A stretch of 8,799 nt of DNA from Pseudolabrys sp. (GTDB lineage: Bacteria; Pseudomonadota; Alphaproteobacteria; Rhizobiales; Xanthobacteraceae). The notes under the pieces were generated by a model that was not told the origin of the DNA, did not search any database, and saw only the letters and a program-made list of their open reading frames with translations. Numbering within the stretch: position 1 is the first letter of the stretch; each line of letters starts with the position of its first letter. A program made the position numbers and the translations under genes. Shown here piece after piece: positions 1-6,624 of this stretch. The stretch covers positions 1 through 8,799 of the forward strand of contig JAQSCR010000562.1 of assembly GCA_029945495.1 (NCBI GenBank), in the 5' to 3' direction.

Positions 1-42
1 GATGTGCGCCATATTGGCCGGCGTGTCCAGACCATGCGCTAG
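1..42 (+). CDS. Possible C-terminal end of an unidentified gene (partial)
   Basis: The + strand frame from base 1 reads DVRHIGRRVQTMR and ends at a TAG stop at 40-42. The basic tail is plausible as a true C-terminus, and the palindromic element begins right at this stop, as intergenic palindromes often do. Only 13 residues are visible, so no family can be assigned. The minus strand is also open here, and a chance reading frame is quite possible. If real, this gene converges on the DUF4105 gene, with the palindromes between the two ends. Confidence 0.3.
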   Translation, partial: DVRHIGRRVQTMR

Positions 43-113
43 TCGGATTTGACGTTCGCTACCCGCTTGCCGCGATATTCTTATGCGAACGTCAAATCCA
101 AAGCTCCACTAGC
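38..113. repeat. Palindromic intergenic element, copy A
   Basis: This is an imperfect palindrome framed by GCTAGT (38-43) and ACTAGC (108-113). Its core is a perfect 15-base inverted repeat, GGATTTGACGTTCGC at 45-59 and its reverse complement at 85-99, around a 25-base loop. It aligns with copy B at 125-202: GCGAACGTCAAATCC corresponds to GCGAATGTTAGAATC, and both copies end in CCACTAGC. It resembles REP/BIME-type extragenic palindromes. The loop lacks the T-run of a classical terminator, although the RNA would still fold into a stable hairpin. Confidence 0.75.
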
Positions 114-132
114 AACAATAACTTGCTAGTGG
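106..132. repeat. Short hairpin joining the two palindromic copies
   Basis: CCACTAGCAA (106-115) and TTGCTAGTGG (123-132) form a perfect 10-base stem around a 7-base loop. It is made from the right end of copy A and the left end of copy B, so the boundary-to-boundary junction is itself a palindrome. GCTAGTGG at 125-132 can pair either here or with 195-202, so the two folds exclude each other. Confidence 0.65.
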
Positions 133-202
133 TCCTTCGATTCTAACATTCGCAAAAATGCCTCCGCATACGGGATGCGAATGTTAGAATCGGACCACTA
201 GC
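125..202. repeat. Palindromic intergenic element, copy B
   Basis: This is a long inverted repeat. The left arm (125-154, beginning GCTAGTGGTCC and ending CATTCGCA) pairs with the right arm (176-202, beginning TGCGAATG and ending CCACTAGC) over 27 paired bases. A 3-base bulge (TTC) sits in the left arm and the loop is 21 bases. It is a diverged tandem copy of the element at 38-113. It lies just downstream of the minus-strand gene ending at 230, so it would form the 3' end of that transcript and could act as a stabilising or terminating hairpin (inference). Confidence 0.75.
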
Positions 203-229
203 GCATCTGCCATGATGGCGGCGGCGCCC

Positions 230-1288
230 TCAACGCGCACCAAAGCCCGGACCTGCCGTGGCGGGGGTTGCGCTCTCGGCCCTGATGACCCGCGAATAGT
301 CCGCAGCCGCCGGCGCGTCTTGCGCCCGCCGGCTAATAGCGGCTTGCTGCAAGACCTGATCGAGGGGAATGTCGCTGCGGATGACGCCCAGGCCGTAGAG
401 ATATTCCGGTAGATAACCGGACACCAGGATCCGCCAGTCCATCGGCACGCGTTTGTCGACCAGACGCGCCAGTTCGAAGATCACGGTGGTGCAGTTGGTG
501 GTGACCGTCTGATAGAACTCCGCGGTTTTGTCGAGCCGGTTGGCGCGCGCAACATAGGCGAGAAACAGGGCCCGCGCCTGCGCCTGGTCCAGGCGCAATG
601 GCAGCAGCGTGACATTCTCGCGCCGGATGTTGGTACGCAGGCGCAGAATGTCGGCCTCGTCGGCCGCGATCATGACCAGTTCGAATTCCTTGAAGAAGCC
701 GCCGATCTCCGAGAATTCCTCGCCGCGCTCGCGTCTGACTTCGGCCGAAAACACGACGTGCGGGTTGTCGGCGAAGCCGAAGGTGATGAGCGTGTGGGCG
801 ATGGCCGGACTGGCCCAGACCGAGCTCACCAGGTCGACCGATGTGAGCCGATCGAGCGAATAGCGACGCGTCTCCCAACGCGGCGTGAAATCATCCTCGC
901 TGCGCCACTCGAAATTTCGCACGTTGCGCAGCACGACTTCCGGCCCGGCAATGTCGGCGGTCACGCCATGGGCGACGTCCGGGGCCCAATCCCGGTCGTT
1001 CGACGGTGCGATCGACGTCCACCAGAGACAGCCAGTGAGGCCGGCGGCAGCCAAGGCGCCCCACCCGGCTTTCCGATTCCGCCGCCCGGCGAGGATAATG
1101 GCGACGCTAACGCCCGCCACCGCGGCCATCGCCAGCCAGCGCCACGGCGGATCGGCCTGGTACTGGAGAGCAGTGAGCAGCGCCGCCGCGGCCAGCACGG
1201 CCGTTAAATTAAGTATGATTCCGCGTCGCATCCGCCTGGCGTCCTTCCTGAGCCGCTTTCTCAGCCGCCGAAGCGGCCTGACCGGCAT
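230..1288 (-). CDS. Membrane protein with DUF4105 / Lnb N-terminal periplasmic-type domain
   Basis: The product is a predicted 352-residue inner-membrane protein. A very basic N-terminus (residues 1-22, rich in Arg/Lys) is followed by three hydrophobic segments at about 23-43, 50-68 and 74-93. A soluble domain at about 115-318 probably faces the periplasm. This domain matches the DUF4105 family as I know it (stretches such as NFEWRSEDDF, and TNCTTVIFELAR near 264-275), now often called the Lnb N-terminal periplasmic domain after a Bacteroides lipoprotein N-acyltransferase. The candidate reactive residues, His164 (AIAHTLITFGF) and Cys265 (TTNCTTV), are both present, which fits a thiol enzyme. 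The actual reaction in proteobacteria is unknown to me. The ATG at 1288 is chosen because it gives the basic n-region before the first membrane helix; the ribosome binding site is weak. The gene is divergent from the lipoprotein hydrolase gene, about 90 bases away. Confidence 0.85.
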   Translation of the reverse strand: MPVRPLRRLRKRLRKDARRMRRGIILNLTAVLAAAALLTALQYQADPPWRWLAMAAVAGVSVAIILAGRRNRKAGWGALAAAGLTGCLWWTSIAPSNDRDWAPDVAHGVTADIAGPEVVLRNVRNFEWRSEDDFTPRWETRRYSLDRLTSVDLVSSVWASPAIAHTLITFGFADNPHVVFSAEVRRERGEEFSEIGGFFKEFELVMIAADEADILRLRTNIRRENVTLLPLRLDQAQARALFLAYVARANRLDKTAEFYQTVTTNCTTVIFELARLVDKRVPMDWRILVSGYLPEYLYGLGVIRSDIPLDQVLQQAAISRRAQDAPAAADYSRVIRAESATPATAGPGFGAR

Positions 1289-1378
1289 AAAACATTAGCC
1301 CAACGCCTGGCTGGAAAGCTGTTAAACCGCCCGACGCGGTGCCTCGTTGGCGCCTTGATAGATTGGAATACTTACAGG

Positions 1379-2530
1379 ATGAGCCGCGCCGACCCTTCTC
1401 CGATTCTCACCGCACGCGCCTTGCATGCGATGCGCAGCATTGCGGCAATGGTCGCGCTTGCCGCCGCGCTCGCCGGCTGCACCCGTCCCGGCCCGAATGT
1501 CCTGATCCCGACCGACACTGTGGCGCCAGGCGCCAAACTCGTCACGGTCTATGTCGCAACCACGCGGGTGCGCCAGCCAGACAGCATGATCGTGTACACC
1601 AGCGGCCGCGCGCCGACGCTGAACTATGCCGAATTCACCATCGGCATCCCGCCGAACCACAAGAGCGGCGCGATCGAATGGCCGACCGGCATTCCCGATC
1701 CGGAAACCAATTTCGTCACGGTGCGGCAGACCCTGCTGACCCCGCAGCAGTTCGAAAGCAAGGTGGCCGCCCGCGCCAACCGCAAGGCCGGCGTTTTCGT
1801 CCACGGCTATAACGTCAATTTCCAGGAAGCCGTATACCGTCTGGCGCAAATGGCCGCCGATGCCGATGTCGATGGCGTGCCAATCCTTTTCGCCTGGCCG
1901 TCCGACGGCGAACTGGTCGGCTATGTCGCGGACAAAGAAGCGGCGACCTATTCACGCGACGCGCTGGTGCAACTGTTGACGATGCTGGCGCGCGATCGCC
2001 GGCCCGCCGACGTTACGGTGCTGGGACACAGCATGGGCGCGTGGCTGACGGTCGAAGCGCTGCGCCAGTTGCGGCTGACCGGCCGCAACGCCGTGATCGC
2101 GCGCTTGAATGTGGTGCTGGCCTCGCCTGACATCGACACCGATGTGTTCCGCGCGCAAATGAAGACGATCGGCCCGCTGACGCCGCCGATGACCGTGCTG
2201 GTGTCGCGCGACGACAGAGCCCTGGCTATCTCCAGCCGCATTTCGGGCGAACGTCCAAGGGTGGGCGCGCTCGATGTCGACGATCCGCGCGTCCAGGAAG
2301 GCGCGCGCGCGGCCAATGTGAGGGTGATCGATATTTCGGCGCTGAAAGCGTCGGATGATTTCAATCACGACCGCTTTGTCAGCCTGGCGTCGCTCTATTC
2401 GCGCTTGAACGGCATGGAACGCAGCGGCGCCGGCGGCGCGGGCCGCGCCGGCGCGTTTGTGTTCAACTCGGTCGGCACCGTGTTGTCGGCGCCGTTTACC
2501 TTGGTCGGCAGCGCGCTCGCCGGGCAATAG
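1379..2530 (+). CDS. Alpha/beta hydrolase lipoprotein, DUF900 family
   Basis: This is a predicted secreted serine hydrolase of unknown substrate, 383 residues from the ATG at 1379. The N-terminus carries a lipoprotein signal with lipobox LAGC, so Cys34 would be lipidated. Family features are the oxyanion-region VHGYN (about 141-145), FAWPSDG (about 171-177), and the nucleophile elbow GHSMG with Ser218. Candidate triad partners are Asp278/279 (SRDDRAL) and His330 (NHDRF). The C-terminal 30 residues are Gly/Ala-rich then hydrophobic. The start is uncertain: an in-frame TTG at 1355 lengthens the protein by 8 residues, while the ATG at 1430 gives a compact 16-residue signal (MRSIAAM to the lipobox) that looks most like a normal lipoprotein leader. 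None of the three has a good ribosome binding site. The gene converges on dusA with 11 bases between stops. Confidence 0.85.
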   Translation: MSRADPSPILTARALHAMRSIAAMVALAAALAGCTRPGPNVLIPTDTVAPGAKLVTVYVATTRVRQPDSMIVYTSGRAPTLNYAEFTIGIPPNHKSGAIEWPTGIPDPETNFVTVRQTLLTPQQFESKVAARANRKAGVFVHGYNVNFQEAVYRLAQMAADADVDGVPILFAWPSDGELVGYVADKEAATYSRDALVQLLTMLARDRRPADVTVLGHSMGAWLTVEALRQLRLTGRNAVIARLNVVLASPDIDTDVFRAQMKTIGPLTPPMTVLVSRDDRALAISSRISGERPRVGALDVDDPRVQEGARAANVRVIDISALKASDDFNHDRFVSLASLYSRLNGMERSGAGGAGRAGAFVFNSVGTVLSAPFTLVGSALAGQ

Positions 2531-2540
2531 GCCGGCGCTG
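2509..2540. terminator. Possible bidirectional GC-rich stem between convergent stops
   Basis: CGCCGG (2518-2523) pairs with CCGGCG (2532-2537). An alternative stem pairs CAGCGC (2509-2514) with GCGCTG (2535-2540). These stems straddle the stop of the hydrolase gene, just before the end of dusA. There is no T-run on either side, so this is at best a weak or non-classical terminator. Confidence 0.25.
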
Positions 2541-2541
2541 C

Positions 2542-3555
2542 TTACGCGGCGATGTGCGTGCTATCGGCCGGCGTGTCCACCACCAGCGCCAGCGCGTCAG
2601 CCATGACCGACGCCGTGGCGCCCGGCTTGACCGCCTCGACGGATAGATGGCGCCGATAGGCGCGCGCGCCCGGCACCGCCTTGAACAGGCCGAGCACATG
2701 GCGCGTGATCGAATTCAGCCGCACGCCCTTGGCCATTTCGCGCTCGATATAGGGAATGAGCGCCAGCGCCGCGTCCTTGGCCGTGGCGAAAGCCGGGGAA
2801 TCGTCAAACAGCAGGGGATCGACAGCCAGAAGCCGCCACGGCTCGTGATAGGCCGCCCGCCCCATCATCACCCCGTCGAGATTGCCCAATTCGGCATTGA
2901 GCTGGTCTTGTGCCTGCTCGACGCTGGCAATGCCGCCATTGAGCACGATGGCGAGATCGGGATGCGCGGCTTTGAGGCGGTGCACGATTTGATAATCGAG
3001 CGGCGGCACCTCGCGGTTCTCGCGCGGCGACAGGCCCTTGAGCCAGGCCTTGCGCGCATGCACGACGAGTGCGTCGGCGCCAGCCGCCTTCACCATGTCG
3101 GCAAAGGAGAACAGCGCCTGCTCCGGCGCCTGCTCATCGACGCCGATGCGGCATTTCACCGTGACCGGGATCTTGACGGCGGCCTTCATGGCGGCGACGC
3201 AGTCGCCGACCAGCCGCGGCTCCAGCATCAGGCAGGCGCCGAAGCGGCCTTCCTGAACGCGGTCCGACGGGCAGCCGACATTGAGGTTGATTTCGGCATA
3301 GCCGTAATCGGCGCCGATTGTCGCGCATTGCGCCAGCGCTTGCGGATCGCTGCCGCCCAGCTGCAGCGCCACCGGCTGCTCGAACGCATCGAAGCCGAGG
3401 AGCCGGTCACGGTCGCCGCGCAGCACCGCGCCGGTGGTCAGCATCTCGGTATACAAGAGCGCCCGGCGCGTCAGCAGGCGATGGAAGAACCGGCAATGCC
3501 GGTCGGTCCATTCCATCATCGGCGCGATAGAGAATTGTCTATTGATATCAGGCAT
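2542..3555 (-). CDS. dusA: tRNA-dihydrouridine synthase DusA
   Basis: The product is a 337-residue, FMN-dependent cytoplasmic enzyme that reduces specific uridines in the tRNA D-loop (positions 20/20a for DusA) with NADPH. The N-terminus FSIAPMMEWTDRHCRFF (residues 8-24) is the DusA signature, followed by YTEMLTTGAV. Catalytic Cys95 lies in LNVGCPSDRVQ. Flavin and substrate residues follow in VTVKCRIG (Lys134), HARKAWLKGLSP (His166, Arg168), NGGI (206-209) and MGR (231-233). The C-terminal helical tRNA-binding domain (about 255-325) is complete and the length is normal for DusA. The ATG at 3555 is chosen because the signature begins only a few residues later, although the ribosome binding site is weak. 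The gene appears monocistronic: its neighbours are the convergent hydrolase and a separate upstream operon ending 297 bases away. Confidence 0.96.
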   Translation of the reverse strand: MPDINRQFSIAPMMEWTDRHCRFFHRLLTRRALLYTEMLTTGAVLRGDRDRLLGFDAFEQPVALQLGGSDPQALAQCATIGADYGYAEINLNVGCPSDRVQEGRFGACLMLEPRLVGDCVAAMKAAVKIPVTVKCRIGVDEQAPEQALFSFADMVKAAGADALVVHARKAWLKGLSPRENREVPPLDYQIVHRLKAAHPDLAIVLNGGIASVEQAQDQLNAELGNLDGVMMGRAAYHEPWRLLAVDPLLFDDSPAFATAKDAALALIPYIEREMAKGVRLNSITRHVLGLFKAVPGARAYRRHLSVEAVKPGATASVMADALALVVDTPADSTHIAA

Positions 3556-3852
3556 TTACGATCTGGTTCTGCGTTGGGGCCGTACGTTGCACCGCATAAT
3601 ACTATGCCGTCGCAGAGGCGACTCTAAGGCCTATACGGCCCGCAACGTCATCAAACAAGACGGAGGTTGCCGCCTCGGCGTTAGATGCGGTGCTTGTAGC
3701 CGCGCACGCGCGAAATGTCGGCGGTGCGACCGCAGTAAGACAAGATGATGAGTGCAAGCATATCCATTTGCAGACGCGTCGCCGGCGAATGTGGTGGTCC
3801 ACTCATTAAAATCGGATGTCAAAAAGAGCGCTTGATTATCCGTCCGCCTTGC
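3556..3852. other. Intergenic region between dusA and the catabolic operon
   Basis: This 297-base region has no supportable gene. It contains short open frames of 60-66 codons on the minus strand with no ribosome binding site and no recognisable product. Small perfect hairpins are GTCGC/GCGAC (3609-3622) and GCGGT/ACCGC (3721-3733). It should hold the dusA promoter (minus strand, nearest 3556) and the operon's 3' untranslated region (nearest 3852). I see no convincing -35/-10 pair and no hairpin with a T-run. A possible decayed copy of the palindromic element lies at 3765-3803. Confidence 0.6.
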
Positions 3853-5244
3853 CTAACCGAAGCGGCGCGGCATATAGCGTCCCTGGCCGACCGCCGCATC
3901 GATCAATTGCCGGTCGCGCATGATGAAGTTGCCGCGCAAGATCGTGTGCACGGCTCGCCCTTTGAACGCCACGCCGTCGTAAAGCGTATAGCCGGCGCTC
4001 GAGCGCAGATAGGACGCGTCCAGCGTCCATTCGACATTGAGATCGACCACGGCGAAATCGGCGTCACGGCCGACCGCAATGGCGCCCTTGGCATGGGCAA
4101 GCCCCATCGCATTCGCGGCATTCGTCGCCGTCAGCGCGCCGATGCGCTTGAGTGAAATGCCACGCTTGTGGTGGCCTTCGGTCAGCATAACCGGCAGCAT
4201 CGTCTCAAGCCCGGGACATCCCGGCGAAGCATCCCACACAGAGCCGGCCTTGCTGGAGACATCGCGGTGGATGTGGTCGGTGCCGATGATATCGACATGC
4301 CCGTCGGCGATGCCCTGCCAGAGCGCATCGCAATCTTTGCGGCTGCGCAGCGGCGGATTGATCTTGCCGACATTGCCGCTGCCCCAATTCTCGTCATGCG
4401 TGAGGTAGTGCGGACAGGTCTCGATGGTGATGGCGGCGCCGGCGCCGCGCTGCATCAGCCCGGCTTCGAGCGCCGCGGCGGACGAGGTGTGCACGATATG
4501 AATGCGCGAACCGGTAACGCGCGCGATATAGGCCGCGCGCTGCACCGCGTCGGCCTCGACGAAGTCCGGCCGCGAGGCGTTCCAGGTCTTGAGCCCGCCC
4601 TTGCCGTCAGGATCGCGCGCCTTTTCACGGCCGCGCAGAACCCAGGCGATCTCGATCGTCTCCGGATGCGGGCAGACGACGCCGTTTGACGCGGCGGCCG
4701 CTTCGCACAGCCGGAACAGGAAGCCGTCGTCGATATCCGGCAGGCCAAGCCGTTTGCCTTCGCCGCCGCGATTGTTCATGAAAATCTTGAACGACGGCAC
4801 GCCGTAACGCGTGGCGTAGTCCGGCACGCCGGCCAGCTGCGCCTCGGTCGAGACGACAAAATGATAGCCGAAGTCGATGCGGCTGCCCGCCTCGGTGACG
4901 GCGCGCACCTGGTCGAACACCGCGTCGAACGGTTCGGTGCTCATGAGATAAGGAATGAAGCAGGTGACGCCGCCGACCACCGCCGCCGCGGTTTCCTGCG
5001 CCGCGTCTTCCGGCACACGCGGATAGGAAATGTCCTTGCCGTGGCCGAGATGAAGATGCGGATCGATCAGGCCGGGGAACACGACGAGGCCCGAGAGATC
5101 AACGCGCTCAACCGGCGCCTTGCCGGCATCGTAGGCGCCCAGCGCGATAATCTTGCCGCCGCGCGTGACGATGTCGCACACGGCCGGATCGCGGTCCGGC
5201 AGAACCACCAGGCCGCCGGTGAAAATGGTGATCGCTTCGCTCAT
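3853..5244 (-). CDS. Dihydropyrimidinase/dihydroorotase-like cyclic amidohydrolase
   Basis: This is a metal-dependent hydrolase that probably opens a cyclic amide, imide or ureide in the cytoplasm. It has 463 residues from the ATG at 5244. The metal-site set of the dihydropyrimidinase/allantoinase/hydantoinase group is complete: PGLIDPHLHLG (His63, His65), SFKIFM (Lys153, expected to be carboxylated), CPHPE (His193), HIVHTSS (His252) and GTDHIH (Asp323). The C-terminus carries the usual small beta segment (GAIAVGRDADFAVVDL). Substrate specificity cannot be read. It is not a plain pyrimidine-biosynthesis PyrC, given its context and length. An ATG at 5253 adds three residues, but AAGGG sits directly against it; the same AAGGG lies 9 bases before the ATG at 5244, so I prefer the latter. 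It is the last gene of the operon, starting 12 bases after the preceding stop. Confidence 0.88.
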   Translation of the reverse strand: MSEAITIFTGGLVVLPDRDPAVCDIVTRGGKIIALGAYDAGKAPVERVDLSGLVVFPGLIDPHLHLGHGKDISYPRVPEDAAQETAAAVVGGVTCFIPYLMSTEPFDAVFDQVRAVTEAGSRIDFGYHFVVSTEAQLAGVPDYATRYGVPSFKIFMNNRGGEGKRLGLPDIDDGFLFRLCEAAAASNGVVCPHPETIEIAWVLRGREKARDPDGKGGLKTWNASRPDFVEADAVQRAAYIARVTGSRIHIVHTSSAAALEAGLMQRGAGAAITIETCPHYLTHDENWGSGNVGKINPPLRSRKDCDALWQGIADGHVDIIGTDHIHRDVSSKAGSVWDASPGCPGLETMLPVMLTEGHHKRGISLKRIGALTATNAANAMGLAHAKGAIAVGRDADFAVVDLNVEWTLDASYLRSSAGYTLYDGVAFKGRAVHTILRGNFIMRDRQLIDAAVGQGRYMPRRFG

Positions 5245-5256
5245 CGTCTTCATCCC

Positions 5257-6624
5257 TTACTGTGTGCGCGCGGCCAGTGCCGCGGCGTAACCGGTAAAAT
5301 CCGCCGCGCCGGGCGTGAGGAAAAACGCCTCCAAAGCCCGAACCGAAGCGCCCGGCAAGCATCGCGCCGCATTGGCCTTAAATTTTGTCAGCACGTCCGC
5401 TTCGCCGGCGGGACGGCTGGCGTTGCCGAAGACATCCTCGACACGCGCAGTTAGCGTCCGCCCGTCGGCCAGCCGGCATTCGACCTCGGCTTCAAAAGCG
5501 TTGGGAAAGCGATGCTGCGGCAACGGCTCCCAGCGGCTGCGCGCGGCCAGCGCCAGAACGGCGGGCGATGCCTTCTGTTTGAACGAGTCGAGATCGACCT
5601 TACCGTCGACGAGACGCATCGCCGTCACCACCGGCAGGCTCCAGCGCGCGGCATGACCGTCCGGCGGACTCTGCTTGAGCGGCCAAGGCTCGCAGACGAT
5701 AGGCGCGGCGCCGGGCGCGATGCGCAGGACCATCTCGGCAATTTGCGTCGGATCGGCGATCTCGGCCGCAAGCTTGCCGGCGGCTTCGGCGAACGGGTGC
5801 AGGTAATGGCAACAAGGCAGGAATTTGAACGCCACGTCCGGCATGTGCCAGCGCGAGCCGATATCGCCAAGCAACGCTTTAAGACGCGCCGGCGCGTCAT
5901 CGTCCCGCGCGAAAGCTGCGAACAGCCCGCGCGTGCCTTCGATCGCCGTTTCCGGCCCGGTCATGCCGCACATGGCCAGCCGCGCCGCGGTGATGCCGGC
6001 ATGTGCCGCCCATCCCGGATGCAAGGATTTCACTGACGAGCCGTTGGTCAGAAATTCGAACACGCCGGAGGCCTGGCTGAGCGCAATGCCGATGGCGTTG
6101 ACGCTCTCGTCCTCGCTGGCACCCATCAGCTCCGCCGCGATCGCCGCCGACACCAACGGTCCGGCAACCGAAGTGATCTGAAATCCGTTGGCCTGGAAGC
6201 CGCCTTGTGCAGCAAGTCCAATGCGGATGAACACTTCATAGCCGATCAGATACGCGCGCAAGGCTGCGCCCGGGCTCGCCTGGCAGGCTTGCGCCACGGC
6301 GAGAACGGTCGCCGCTAGCACGGAACTGCCGTGCACGATCGAGCTCGTATGCGTATCGTCGAACTCAAGTGAATGAATGAGCCCGCCATTGACGAGGGCT
6401 GCGTCGGCGGCACTGGCGAGACTTCTACCGGCCAACAGGCTGATGGCGCCCTGCCCGCCGGCAGCAAAACACCGGTACGGTTCGCCCTGCGGCAGCGAAC
6501 TGGCGGCCAGCCCCACGCCGACCGCATCGAGACAGTGAAGCCGCGCCGCCGCGAGAACCGCATCCGGCACCGGCGCGGCTTTCGCCGCCTGCCAGCGCCG
6601 GACGATCTCGCGCGACAGTGTCAT
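5257..6624 (-). CDS. MmgE/PrpD family protein (first, complete copy)
   Basis: The family includes 2-methylcitrate dehydratase PrpD, cis-aconitate decarboxylase and iminodisuccinate epimerase, so a lyase or epimerase acting on a di- or tricarboxylate is likely; the substrate is unknown. The 455-residue length is normal. The all-helical N-terminal domain spans about 5-245 and the C-terminal alpha/beta domain about 260-435. Visible family motifs are EFDDTHTSSIVHGSS (Asp89, Asp90, His92, His98), SSVKSLHPGWAAHAG (Lys199, His202) and FKFLPCCHYLHP (Lys267, Cys271, Cys272, His273, His276). In the GFxxT segment (GFQIT, 147-151), Gln149 stands where relatives I recall often have a catalytic His. The start is fixed by an ATGA overlap with the stop of the flavoprotein gene at 6621-6624, which implies translational coupling. 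The protein is cytoplasmic, with no signal peptide. Confidence 0.9.
   Translation of the reverse strand: MTLSREIVRRWQAAKAAPVPDAVLAAARLHCLDAVGVGLAASSLPQGEPYRCFAAGGQGAISLLAGRSLASAADAALVNGGLIHSLEFDDTHTSSIVHGSSVLAATVLAVAQACQASPGAALRAYLIGYEVFIRIGLAAQGGFQANGFQITSVAGPLVSAAIAAELMGASEDESVNAIGIALSQASGVFEFLTNGSSVKSLHPGWAAHAGITAARLAMCGMTGPETAIEGTRGLFAAFARDDDAPARLKALLGDIGSRWHMPDVAFKFLPCCHYLHPFAEAAGKLAAEIADPTQIAEMVLRIAPGAAPIVCEPWPLKQSPPDGHAARWSLPVVTAMRLVDGKVDLDSFKQKASPAVLALAARSRWEPLPQHRFPNAFEAEVECRLADGRTLTARVEDVFGNASRPAGEADVLTKFKANAARCLPGASVRALEAFFLTPGAADFTGYAAALAARTQ

Noticed and set aside
1289..1378. Divergent promoter pair between the DUF4105 and hydrolase genes
   Set aside because: Promoters must lie near here, but candidates such as TTGGCG near 1347 lack a convincing -10 box at proper spacing on either strand.
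2647..3627. A 326-codon open frame on the + strand opposite dusA
   Set aside because: It lies entirely antisense to a gene with unmistakable DusA motifs; its composition (His, Arg, Ala rich, no domain) is typical of the complement of a GC-rich gene.
3602..3822. Small minus-strand open frames of 63 and 66 codons upstream of dusA
   Set aside because: They overlap one another in different frames, have no ribosome binding site or recognisable product, and have irregular composition.
3816..3852. A rho-independent terminator after the amidohydrolase gene
   Set aside because: The minus strand has AGCGCT followed by a short T-run, but the stem is too short to be credible.
4861..5454. A + strand open frame across the amidohydrolase and MmgE/PrpD junction
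   Set aside because: It is antisense to two well-supported genes and has no recognisable motif or ribosome binding site.
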